Positions 6,627 through 14,699 of a stretch of 64,000 nucleotides of DNA are shown here, in pieces. The DNA is taken from contig JAITUA010000015.1 in NCBI GenBank assembly GCA_031286615.1, positions 558,001 to 622,000 on the forward strand, given 5' to 3'. A program made the translations under genes and the position numbers. The stretch is from Chryseobacterium sp. (lineage in GTDB: Bacteria > Bacteroidota > Bacteroidia > Flavobacteriales > Weeksellaceae). Below the pieces are notes generated by a model, which saw only the letters and a list, made by a program, of their open reading frames with translations, made no database searches and was not told the origin of the DNA. How positions within the stretch are numbered: the stretch's first letter is position 1; every line of letters starts with the position of its first letter.

Positions 6627-8756
6627 ATGAAATTTATCAAAGGAAGTACAAGTCCAAAGGCTGAAGAAAAAACATTTTATGAACTAACTGGTTTGGTTCC
6701 TGATTTCAGCACCCCTATTTTCAACAATAAACCGAAAGAAAAATATATCTGGACATTGTTCAAACAAGATAAAGCAACCGGTTGGAAACAAGTTTCAAAC
6801 AATATAAAATATGGTGAAAAAGCACCTTATACTTTCGGAGAGAAAGTAGTAGGGATTCCTTATAGAATAGAAGTCCATACAGAAACTAAAAACCTCCTGA
6901 ATGTAATGGAAAAGAAATTTGTTGCTAACTTGGTTGTAACCCCAAGAACAGCAAAAGAACCCGTTATCGGAAGAGTTATTTTACTAAATAGGGAAAATTC
7001 TGATGTCAATAAAGCAAAATTCAGTGAATCATTATCGGCAGAAGCAAGAACGTCTAATTTGTTTGGGAAAGAGATTACATTTTACCTTTGGGAAGAAGGA
7101 GTTTCAGACTCCGACAAATACAAAAAACCTAAAAAAGCTTTTGTTGATAAAAACGGAATAGCCAAAGTAACATTTAGTTTGTCTGAATATGCTACGCCAA
7201 AAACCCTTATGGATTTTTTTACCGGAGATAAAAATACAACGAAGAAGTTTTTTGTATCTGCCGTTTACGAGAATAAAAAAGCAACAAATAAAACACCTGT
7301 AGTAGCAAGCGATGGAACAACACAACCTACAAGTCCTCCTGCAAATAATAGTAATAATAGTTCAGGTACTAATACAGGTGTTGTTGCCAAAGTATCAGAA
7401 ATTATTGCTGAAGGAATAGAAAAAATTGGTAGTGTTGTAGCAGAACAAACTAAGTCTCCGGCGATTGTAAAAAATGCACCTAAAGAAAATAGGGATGGTG
7501 ATAAAAAAATATGTGAGTGCGAAGCTAGAGTGAGAGCATTCATAAGAATGGTAAGAGTTGGAGAAGGAACAGGAGAATTAATTAAGTCTTTGAAATATAA
7601 TAAGATTACAAAGAAAAATGATACAATTTATATAACTCATGATTTCCAAAAAGGCTATACTACTGCATTTGCGGGAAATAAAATAACGGATTTAAGTACT
7701 CATCCTCAACAAATATTTAAAGCCAAACCAGAAGACCAAGGATCTTCTGCAGCAGGAGCCTATCAAGTAATGAGGTATACTTGGTGGGAATTAGCAGGAT
7801 TTGAAGTAGTAAAGAAGAAAAAAACAGGAAAATATTTTGAAGAAAGAGATCGTTTAAAAAAATATAAAGTTGCAGACTATCAGCCAGAATCTCAAGATAA
7901 AATTTGCATTATTCTCATGGAGAAACAAAGACCAAGCCTTATTAATAAAATTATTGCAAATAAAATTGAAGATGCTATTCAAAAGGATGGTTGTTTTATA
8001 TGGGCAAGTCTTCCCGAAACAAACGATGAAAGTCATTATTTATATAATGGGAAAAAACAGCCTGCAACCCCTTTAAAGGTATGCATAGAACATTATGAGA
8101 AATTTTTAAGAGAAGAACTTAAAGGTATAAGTCCCCTACATTTGAAAACAGGATTTTTAGAAGAATTTGATAAACATTGTTGTAAGGAATCTAAATCAGA
8201 GAATAATTCAACTATTGTTTGTGATGGAAAACAAGATATTGATTTAAGAAGTAAAATGACATTTAGAGCTCAAAAAACAAAAACAGATTGTAATCTTACG
8301 TGTAGAAGTATTATGAGTTCTTTGGGAGTTGTTCCTGAAAATCCTACAGAAAAAGGAAAAGAATCATATTATCAAACATCTATTGAATCTAAAGATCATA
8401 CAAAGCTTATATTAAATGCCGATGATTTTAAAAACGGAATGAATTATATTGATAAATCACTTGAAGCTGGTTATCCAATAATGGTTGGAGTTAATCATAC
8501 ATTAAACTATGGATATAATGAGGACATTAATACAAGTGATCATTATGTGATAATAGTTGGAAGATTTTGTGATAATAATGTTTCAAAGTATATTTTTTGG
8601 GATGTCGCAACAAGAAGAGGAGCTGAAGGTAATTTTAAATTCACTTTATATTCCGATAAACTTCATTCAGATAAAGTATGGAAACCTAACAGAAGCTATA
8701 CTTTGACACAAGTCAGAAGAAATTTAGATAACAAAGGAAAATTAATACAATTTTAA
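6627..8756 (+). CDS. bifunctional cell-wall effector: lytic transglycosylase plus C39-like domain
   Basis: A 709-residue protein. Residues 1-215 are beta-rich modules shared with the 10374 protein (VIGRVILLN, FYLWEEG). Residues 220-290 are a Ser/Thr/Pro/Asn linker. Residues 298-490 resemble the phage lambda R endolysin type: FIRMVRVGEGTG with candidate catalytic Glu313, then STHP, SSAAGAYQVM, SQDK and FIWASLPE. That family cleaves MurNAc-GlcNAc bonds without water. Residues 535-675 look like a C39/papain-type fold: Gln549 and Cys555 in QKTKTDC, His639 in SDHYVIIVG, Asp659 in FWDVAT. This domain could cut peptide stems or act as an amidase. There is no signal peptide, so delivery by the T6SS tip encoded upstream is inferred. 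The lipoprotein gene 1 base downstream is the likely immunity gene. Confidence 0.75.
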   Translation: MKFIKGSTSPKAEEKTFYELTGLVPDFSTPIFNNKPKEKYIWTLFKQDKATGWKQVSNNIKYGEKAPYTFGEKVVGIPYRIEVHTETKNLLNVMEKKFVANLVVTPRTAKEPVIGRVILLNRENSDVNKAKFSESLSAEARTSNLFGKEITFYLWEEGVSDSDKYKKPKKAFVDKNGIAKVTFSLSEYATPKTLMDFFTGDKNTTKKFFVSAVYENKKATNKTPVVASDGTTQPTSPPANNSNNSSGTNTGVVAKVSEIIAEGIEKIGSVVAEQTKSPAIVKNAPKENRDGDKKICECEARVRAFIRMVRVGEGTGELIKSLKYNKITKKNDTIYITHDFQKGYTTAFAGNKITDLSTHPQQIFKAKPEDQGSSAAGAYQVMRYTWWELAGFEVVKKKKTGKYFEERDRLKKYKVADYQPESQDKICIILMEKQRPSLINKIIANKIEDAIQKDGCFIWASLPETNDESHYLYNGKKQPATPLKVCIEHYEKFLREELKGISPLHLKTGFLEEFDKHCCKESKSENNSTIVCDGKQDIDLRSKMTFRAQKTKTDCNLTCRSIMSSLGVVPENPTEKGKESYYQTSIESKDHTKLILNADDFKNGMNYIDKSLEAGYPIMVGVNHTLNYGYNEDINTSDHYVIIVGRFCDNNVSKYIFWDVATRRGAEGNFKFTLYSDKLHSDKVWKPNRSYTLTQVRRNLDNKGKLIQF

Positions 8757-8757
8757 A

Positions 8758-9660
8758 ATGAAAAATTATTTTTATTTAGTATTTGCATTTATAACATTAG
8801 TAAATTGTAAAGGTCAAAAAGAAGAAAAGTTACTTTCAATCGAAGATAAAAATTTTATTTTAAATAAAACATTTCTTGGAGTTACAAAAAAAAATAATAA
8901 ATATGAAATAATTGATAGATGTGATGGTGGCTATCCATCTTTGAAAATTTCTGAAAAAATTCTTTTTTATTATTATCCACAGGAAGGTGCTTATCATACA
9001 ATAAAAAACATATCCAAAATTAAAGATGGAGAATATAAAATAGTTACTGACGGTTATTATTATTTTAAAAATGATCAACCTATACCGGAAAACAAAATAT
9101 GGGTTATAAGTAGAAAAGATGACTTGATATGGGAATTTTTAGATTCGGATAGCAATAAAAAAAATATATTTTCTGACAGTTTGAATATTATAAATAAGAA
9201 AATTGCTTACGTAAAGTTATCTTGTGACAACAATGACGAAACTGAAAAAGATATAACTACAAAAACCAATAACTATTCTGCAGATGGAACTTGGAAAACT
9301 AGTTGCGATCAAGGAGCAGGGAGTATAACCATTGAAGGGAAAAATGCGTCTTTAGTTCTTTTATATGATCAAATTTATATTGATTTGGTAGAAGTAAAAA
9401 GATATGGTTTTGAAAAAGGAATTGCTTATAAATTAAAAGAACTTCCTGAAGATTTAGGATCTATTGGTACAGATCTGAATTGGAAGGAGTATTTGAATGA
9501 TGAACCAATTGCTTATGTTAAGAAAATTGATGATAATACAGTAAACTTCTATTGGTATGGATTTTACAATAAAAAAACAAAAAAAAGAGAATTTAAGGAT
9601 AACAGTTTTTATCAAGAAACAGGAATGAAAGATATTATTTTAAAAAAATGCAATGAATGA
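8758..9660 (+). CDS. lipoprotein, putative immunity to the upstream cell-wall effector
   Basis: A 300-residue lipoprotein (MKNYFYLVFAFITLVNC, Cys about 17, then KGQK) that starts 1 base after the effector stop. The C-terminal half (about 180-300) begins DGTWKTSCDQG and ends IILKKCNE. It is paralogous to the protein at 15664 (GRWSINCDNP to IVLKKCDD), with shared WYGFYNK/WLGFYNK. The position, periplasm-facing anchoring and paralogue in the same island fit an immunity protein against a peptidoglycan-degrading effector. No named family was recognised. The N-terminal half is separate, with Tyr-rich beta strands. Confidence 0.68.
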   Translation: MKNYFYLVFAFITLVNCKGQKEEKLLSIEDKNFILNKTFLGVTKKNNKYEIIDRCDGGYPSLKISEKILFYYYPQEGAYHTIKNISKIKDGEYKIVTDGYYYFKNDQPIPENKIWVISRKDDLIWEFLDSDSNKKNIFSDSLNIINKKIAYVKLSCDNNDETEKDITTKTNNYSADGTWKTSCDQGAGSITIEGKNASLVLLYDQIYIDLVEVKRYGFEKGIAYKLKELPEDLGSIGTDLNWKEYLNDEPIAYVKKIDDNTVNFYWYGFYNKKTKKREFKDNSFYQETGMKDIILKKCNE

Positions 9661-9670
9661 ATAATTAAAT

Positions 9671-9977
9671 AGAATATTGTATATATTGTTATTCTTTTCT
9701 ATGCTGATTTCCTGTCAGTCAAGATAGATAATTATTATGATCCATCTTATTCTAAAATAAAAGAAATATCTAATTTATTAGATAAAAAATACAAATAATT
9801 GATCCTGATGGATATACTAATCTCCGTAAAGAAAAGAGTACAAATTCAGAAATTTTACAGAAAATAAAATCAGGAGAATATATTAATGTTTTAAATAATA
9901 CAGATGATTGGTTTTTAGTAAAAACAAAAGAAAAAACATAAGGATACGTGAATAAAAGCAGAGTAAAATCCGAATAA
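9671..9977 (+). pseudogene. broken SH3b-domain lipoprotein
   Basis: The DNA carries a disrupted lipoprotein gene. A signal-like segment (ILYILLFFSMLISC) starts at 9671 and hits a stop soon after. Another frame then reads NYYDPSYSKIKEISNLL. From 9798 a bacterial SH3 domain is readable: DGYTNLRKEKSTNSEILQKI, then DDWFLVKT, with an in-frame TAA at 9939 just before GYVNKSRVKSE. This N-L-R plus W-x-x-V plus G-Y-V pattern is typical of SH3b. At least two frameshifts and one stop make it a pseudogene. It was probably another secreted or immunity lipoprotein of the island. Confidence 0.62.
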
Positions 9978-10052
9978 ATTTTCTTTAAGTAATATTATTT
10001 CATTGTAAAGGTCACCTGCTGAACAAAAAAGGAAATGTTCCAAATTTAGTGA

Positions 10053-10355
10053 CAATGTAAACTGAAACCCTCTTCGGGAGGATACTTGCCTTGTGCATTT
10101 GCACCAGCAGGAAAATGGACAAAGACTTACGAAAAAGTAAAAGTAATGGGCAAAAGCTGTGTAACAGAACTTTCCGAATTGATGTGTGCAACCGGAGGAA
10201 AGATAACAATTTTCAAACATGGCCAGCAAAGTGAAGCAGGGAATAGTAATGTGAAAAAGGCAGATGCAAGAGAACAACAAATCTATAATCCTGTAATGAA
10301 TTTTGCGGAGTTTCAGGACGAAAACGATGAAACATACTTATATGATTACGAGTAA
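10053..10355 (+). pseudogene. 5'-truncated DUF4280 (PAAR-like) copy
   Basis: Bases from 10056 to about 10324 repeat 6312-6580 nearly exactly (offset 3744). They encode the C-terminal 90-100 residues of the DUF4280 domain (CKLKP, AFAPAGKWTKTY, KSCVTELSELMC, ATGG). The LysM domain, the acidic linker and the first Cys-rich part of DUF4280 are missing. The frame is open only from 10053, with a TTG at 10086 as the sole start-like codon. The copy precedes the second large effector, as the intact tip precedes the first. The tip-effector unit was evidently duplicated or imported and the new tip lost its 5' part. Confidence 0.68.
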
Positions 10356-10373
10356 ACCAATAACAAAATTATT

Positions 10374-11798
10374 ATGATTTTAGGAACACAAAATCCCGTT
10401 GTTGGCAAAGAAGAAATTTACCAGATCAGCGATTTTTCAGGAGGTATATTTGCAGGCAATGATATTCAATATTTTTGGTATCTCTGGCGAAAACAAAAAA
10501 ATGGGACTTGGTTGGATATTACCAAGAAAGAACCCAAAAGTGGTGCAAAAGTGACCTATAAGCTTGGAGAAACTTTTTTGGGAACTCAATTTAAGATTCA
10601 GGTATATAAAGCAACGAAGAATGTGCTGACCCAAAAGTTTGATACCAGATTGTTTGGAGAACTTATCATTGTTCCAACCAGTAGTAAAAAACCAAGCATT
10701 GAAAGGGTTATATTATTTAATGGAGGATCAAAGGATGTAAACAAAGCGCATTACAGCGATACACTTACTGCAAGAGCACATTGTGTTGCAATGTTTAATC
10801 AGACCGTTGAGTTTCATTTATGGGAAGACGATGCAGAAGGACCAGGACATAACCCTACGGTTAACAAAAATAACAAACATAGTGTTCCCTTTACTGCGAA
10901 AGTAAATGAGAAAGGAATTGCAGAGGCAAGTATCAAACTTTTAAAACATGAAAAAATATTAAAAAGCATAGCCAATAAGTATTTGATGAAAGGGGATAAA
11001 GATGAGGGCAAAAATCACGAATATTATGTAACGGCAAGTTATTATGGAAAGATACAAGGGGCAAATCAGGTCAATGTCAATGTTGCCAATCCTGATTATA
11101 AAAAAGAGCAACCTAAGCAGCAGACTTCATCGACTCATCAATCTCCTTCAACTCCCAAACCACAAGAGCCAAAGAAACCTGTTTCACAACCACAGAAAGC
11201 TCAGCCTAAGCAGAACACACCAAAGTTTCCTGCAACAAAAATTTCTTCTGCGCCAAGACAGGCAGATGTACAGGCGAGAATAACGGATGCGTATTTTGTG
11301 AATAATAATGGACAGAAATTATCAAAAGCTGTAGTTGGCGATTGGGTAAGAGTTTGTATCCATACGAGTAATATGATTGGTAAGCATGTTCAGTATGTCG
11401 TTTGGGAATATGATGCCTTAGGTTTTAATGATGAGATTTCCAGAAGCGGAAGACTTGAAGTAAAAGGAAATGTTATTACAACGGGAGGCTTTACCATTAC
11501 TGAAAAAATGTTTGAGAAAGGTGCGGATATTGGAGATTCTGAATCGCAGAATTATTTTATAGAAGTTTTACCATTGGATGTATCGGCTTATTCTAAAAGA
11601 TTTGGAGTGAGTTCGGATGGTTTGATGGAGGTGGAGAAGGTGAAAAGTACGGCGGTGGTGAAGGGGCAGAAGCAAATAGAACAAAGCAGTACATGTATTT
11701 GTAAACGATATGATTTAGTTTGGGGAGATAAAATTGGATGTAATGAAAGAAAAAAAGTTATTGAAGTTGCAAAGAATCTTGGAGTTGATCCAAATTGA
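10374..11798 (+). CDS. N-terminal part of a cell-wall effector split by an in-frame stop
   Basis: A 474-residue frame. Residues 1-230 are paralogous to the N-terminus of the 6627 effector (VYKATKNVL, IERVILFN, DVNKAHYSD, FHLWEDD). Residues 240-300 are a Pro/Gln/Lys linker. Residues 305-420 are a second beta-sandwich-like module (VQYVVWEYDALG). The frame ends at IEVAKNLGVDPN followed by TGA. The downstream frame resumes in phase at 11799 with LMTVMALETAETFSPSI. In lytic transglycosylase-like proteins the equivalent stretch is normally D-x-N/D-W-L-M, so the TGA sits where TGG (Trp) is expected. On its own this product would carry the delivery modules and the first helix of the enzyme domain but no active site. 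Confidence 0.72.
   Translation: MILGTQNPVVGKEEIYQISDFSGGIFAGNDIQYFWYLWRKQKNGTWLDITKKEPKSGAKVTYKLGETFLGTQFKIQVYKATKNVLTQKFDTRLFGELIIVPTSSKKPSIERVILFNGGSKDVNKAHYSDTLTARAHCVAMFNQTVEFHLWEDDAEGPGHNPTVNKNNKHSVPFTAKVNEKGIAEASIKLLKHEKILKSIANKYLMKGDKDEGKNHEYYVTASYYGKIQGANQVNVNVANPDYKKEQPKQQTSSTHQSPSTPKPQEPKKPVSQPQKAQPKQNTPKFPATKISSAPRQADVQARITDAYFVNNNGQKLSKAVVGDWVRVCIHTSNMIGKHVQYVVWEYDALGFNDEISRSGRLEVKGNVITTGGFTITEKMFEKGADIGDSESQNYFIEVLPLDVSAYSKRFGVSSDGLMEVEKVKSTAVVKGQKQIEQSSTCICKRYDLVWGDKIGCNERKKVIEVAKNLGVDPN
11796..11798 (+). other. in-frame TGA at an expected Trp codon
   Basis: TGA separates two frames that are otherwise one 841-residue protein (10374-12899). Sequence on both sides belongs to the same lytic transglycosylase motif. 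A single G-to-A change from TGG explains it. It could be a true nonsense mutation or a sequencing error. Confidence 0.7.
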
Positions 11799-11801
11799 TT
11801 A

Positions 11802-12899
11802 ATGACTGTAATGGCTTTGGAAACCGCAGAAACATTTAGCCCTTCTATTGATAATGGAATTGGTTATGTTGGTCTTATACAATTTGGTGAAGGAGCTGCC
11901 GAAACGATAGGAACAACACAAGGAAAATTAGTTAAAATGACTTTTATAGAGCAAATGAATTATGTTGAAAAACATTTGACACCAAAGAAAGCCAAATACA
12001 AAACTTTGGCAGATTTATATTTAGCTGTTTTATATCCGAAAGCATGTGGACACGGTTCAGAAAGAGATTATGTAGTTTTACATGGTGCAGCATATCGAAA
12101 TAATCCTTTGTTTTATAAAGAAAAGGGAGAATGGGAATATGTAACTAAAATCAATAAAAAAGGAAAAAAAATTAAGAAAAAGGTTCCAACTGATCCAAAC
12201 GGTAATACTTATGTTTGGGAGGTAGCGATGGTAGCTCAAGAAATATATACAGAAGGATTATCTGTAAAAGAAACTAATTTTTCTTATGGTATTACAAAAG
12301 AAAATTTAAAATTAGATGGGAAATGTTCGGATGACTGTTCTCAATGTTTTGAATATGCAGATGTAATTCCAAATCCTAAAATAAATAATCAGAGTGATAA
12401 TGTAAATAAAAATAGATTTAATAGAGAAAAAAGATATAATTCAAATCATCCGAAAGGTTATTATCATACTGGAGTAGATATTCTTAGTGGTGGTAAATTT
12501 GTTGAAATCCATTCCCTATTATGTGGGATAGTTGTAGATACTGTAGTATCCTTTAAGTCTCAAGAATATAAATCGAACTCTATGGGAAATACAATTACTA
12601 TAAAATCTAAAGATAAAGAAGGAAAAGATGTTTGGATTATTTATTGTCATTTGGATAGCGTAAATGTTAAAAAAGGACAAAAAGTTAAACATGGTCAAAT
12701 AATAGGAGTATCAGGATGTACTGGAAACGCAGGATTAAAACTTAATGGCTCAAGAGGAATAGAAATTAAGTATTGGCATGTTCATATTGAAGCGTCAAGA
12801 GAAAATAAATTTTATGGAAGTACAAAAAGAATCGACGCAGAAGAATTTATGAAAACAAAATTTGATGAAACAAAACAAGGAAATCCAATTAAATTATGA
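11802..12899 (+). CDS. C-terminal part of the split effector: lytic transglycosylase and M23 peptidase
   Basis: A 365-residue frame continuing in phase from 10374-11798. Residues 1-150 are lysozyme-like: ALETAETFSPSI carries the candidate catalytic Glu7, followed by GLIQFGEGAA. Residues 215-340 are an M23 endopeptidase domain with HTGVD (zinc ligands His222, Asp226), YCHLD (His283) and WHVHIE (His326, His328). The enzymes would cut glycan strands and peptide cross-links respectively. No signal peptide exists here, and without the upstream half the product would lack its delivery modules. All M23 residues are intact, so the nonsense change is probably recent. The stop overlaps the next lipoprotein start (ATGA). 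Confidence 0.75.
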   Translation: MTVMALETAETFSPSIDNGIGYVGLIQFGEGAAETIGTTQGKLVKMTFIEQMNYVEKHLTPKKAKYKTLADLYLAVLYPKACGHGSERDYVVLHGAAYRNNPLFYKEKGEWEYVTKINKKGKKIKKKVPTDPNGNTYVWEVAMVAQEIYTEGLSVKETNFSYGITKENLKLDGKCSDDCSQCFEYADVIPNPKINNQSDNVNKNRFNREKRYNSNHPKGYYHTGVDILSGGKFVEIHSLLCGIVVDTVVSFKSQEYKSNSMGNTITIKSKDKEGKDVWIIYCHLDSVNVKKGQKVKHGQIIGVSGCTGNAGLKLNGSRGIEIKYWHVHIEASRENKFYGSTKRIDAEEFMKTKFDETKQGNPIKL

Positions 12900-13495
12900 A
12901 ACAAATATTTATACTTACAATTTTGCTTGTTCTAAACAGTTGTAATGGTCAAACACAAGATAAAATAGATTCTCCAAATAAGAAATCTATAATTACAAAT
13001 AATAATTATACTAAAATTAATTTTTTAGATGAGAAATATAAAAAAAATGGATTCTCAATTTCAGATAACTTAACTGGAGATTTGTACCCCTCTTATTCTT
13101 ATTTAGATAAAAATGTCGGTGCTTTTTCTGTGAATTTTATTGGTAAAGATAAAGAAGCACAATATTACTGGAATATAAATAATCCTAATGGTTATTTTTC
13201 AAAGGCAGGTAATCCAATAGATATTGCAAATGACTCCCCCAAAATCAGAAAGAAACTTGAATTACAAAAAGAAAAATATTATATTCTAGTAAGTCTATTG
13301 GATAAAAAATTTATTGAAAAATATGATAATAAAACACAAGAGTTTGATATTAACAAAGAAGCAGTAGAGTCTATTTATTTATATGAAAATAATAAATGGA
13401 TATTAATAAAAGAAATAAAGGAGAAGAATGTTCCTGAAAATTCTTTTTCATTATATATAAAACTAATTTCTGAATACTTAAGTCAGAAAAAATAA
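12896..13495 (+). CDS. lipoprotein, putative immunity to the M23 effector
   Basis: A 199-residue lipoprotein (MKQIFILTILLVLNSC, then NGQTQD) whose ATG overlaps the effector stop by 4 bases, so the two are translationally coupled. The mature part is Lys/Asn/Tyr-rich with no recognised family. Segments such as YPSYSYLDKNVGAFSVNF suggest beta structure. Coupled, periplasm-facing lipoproteins are the usual immunity partners of T6SS peptidoglycan hydrolases. It is intact although its effector is split, as expected if protection against siblings is still needed. The role is inferred. Confidence 0.68.
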   Translation: MKQIFILTILLVLNSCNGQTQDKIDSPNKKSIITNNNYTKINFLDEKYKKNGFSISDNLTGDLYPSYSYLDKNVGAFSVNFIGKDKEAQYYWNINNPNGYFSKAGNPIDIANDSPKIRKKLELQKEKYYILVSLLDKKFIEKYDNKTQEFDINKEAVESIYLYENNKWILIKEIKEKNVPENSFSLYIKLISEYLSQKK

Positions 13496-13553
13496 TTTCA
13501 CATACAAATAGGTTATTTTGGATTCAGTGACGGGATAAGAAAGAATTAAAATT

Positions 13554-14498
13554 ATGAAAAAATTAAATAAAGTATCATTTTTATGGTTGTTTTTATCTAT
13601 ATTGATTTCTTGCCAGACAAAAGATGAAAATAAGATAACAGATAAAAATAATCAGAAAGAAGCTAATATCGATTCATATTATGGAAAGTGGTTACTTATA
13701 AATAAAGAAAACAGTAAATATTATTACTGCACTGATGCTGATAGATTTATTACAATAAGTAAAAATAAAATATATGATCATACACCAATGGAAGATTCTG
13801 ATTTCAATATAGATCATATTAAAAATAAAGGAAATCAAACTTATTTATACATTGATAAACAGGAAAGCTCATATTATATTTTAAGTTGGATAGATGAGGC
13901 AAAAGGTATTATATCATGTAAATTGAATGAATATGATACAAATTTATTTATAGTTGAAAAAAAAATAAAAACTATTGAAAATAAATCTTGCCAACCAAAG
14001 AATAAATCTTGTGTTTTTAATGATGTTAGTGGTAGATATAAATTTAGCTTTGAAGCAGGAGAATATAGAAATGACAAAGAACAAAAATATCCAATTTCAG
14101 CCTGGATTATAATAACAGACAAAAAAAACAAAAAACCACAAGAGATCCATTTTGAACCAAATTCATGGGCAAACTATAGTGATTTACCATGTGAAAAATT
14201 TATCATTAAAGACTTTAATTTTGATGGTTTAGAAGATTTTGCTGTTGTTTGGGATAATGGTGGTAGTAGCGGTGAATTATATGAATATTATTTACAGGAT
14301 AAAAATGGGATATTTTTACCTAGAGACTCATTTCCTTTACAACACGGTATGTTAGCAGAAGATATAAATACTGTAAACAAAACACTTACAACTCAGAGTA
14401 TTATAGGATGTTGTCATTATAATCTCAATACATATAAACTTAATTCTACTGGGAATTGGGAAACGTCATCGGAGCAGGGAGAATTAAAAAAGGATTAG
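13554..14498 (+). CDS. lipoprotein with FG-GAP/XAC2610-like C-terminus
   Basis: A 314-residue lipoprotein (lipobox Cys near residue 23 in SILISCQT). Residues about 160-300 contain KDFNFDGLEDFAVVWDNGGS. This Asp/Asn-rich loop resembles calcium-binding FG-GAP-type repeats and the C-terminal module of XAC2610-family proteins, which occur as inhibitors of cell-wall hydrolases and as T4SS/T6SS immunity proteins. A Cys-rich connector (SCQPKNKSCVF) joins it to an N-terminal lipocalin-like half (YYGKWLLIN). It lies 58 bases after the M23 immunity candidate. Both the family match and an immunity role are tentative. Confidence 0.6.
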   Translation: MKKLNKVSFLWLFLSILISCQTKDENKITDKNNQKEANIDSYYGKWLLINKENSKYYYCTDADRFITISKNKIYDHTPMEDSDFNIDHIKNKGNQTYLYIDKQESSYYILSWIDEAKGIISCKLNEYDTNLFIVEKKIKTIENKSCQPKNKSCVFNDVSGRYKFSFEAGEYRNDKEQKYPISAWIIITDKKNKKPQEIHFEPNSWANYSDLPCEKFIIKDFNFDGLEDFAVVWDNGGSSGELYEYYLQDKNGIFLPRDSFPLQHGMLAEDINTVNKTLTTQSIIGCCHYNLNTYKLNSTGNWETSSEQGELKKD

Positions 14499-14643
14499 CA
14501 TATATAATATTAAACAAGAATATAATATAGTAAATGATCAAAAGTGAAATTAAGTTCTTCGAAATAATAAATGCCTATTTTATCAATGAAATGGTCAAAA
14601 AACTACCAAAAGTTAAACTATAGGATAAAATCAGAATAATGTT

Positions 14644-14670
14644 AAGCACTTAAAAAAGTGTTTTTTTTTT
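14644..14670 (+). terminator. rho-independent terminator
   Basis: AAGCACTT-AAAA-AAGTGTTT stem-loop followed by a run of T, 145 bases after the 13554 gene. The bases from 14499 to 14643 contain no gene that I can support. Confidence 0.6.
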
Positions 14671-14699
14671 ACTCTAGAATAAATTGATAAATTCAAAAA

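Noticed and set aside
11796-11798. Recoding of TGA as Trp or selenocysteine
   Set aside because: No other gene in the window uses internal TGA as Trp, and the position is a Trp rather than a Cys/Sec site. A mutation or read error is simpler.
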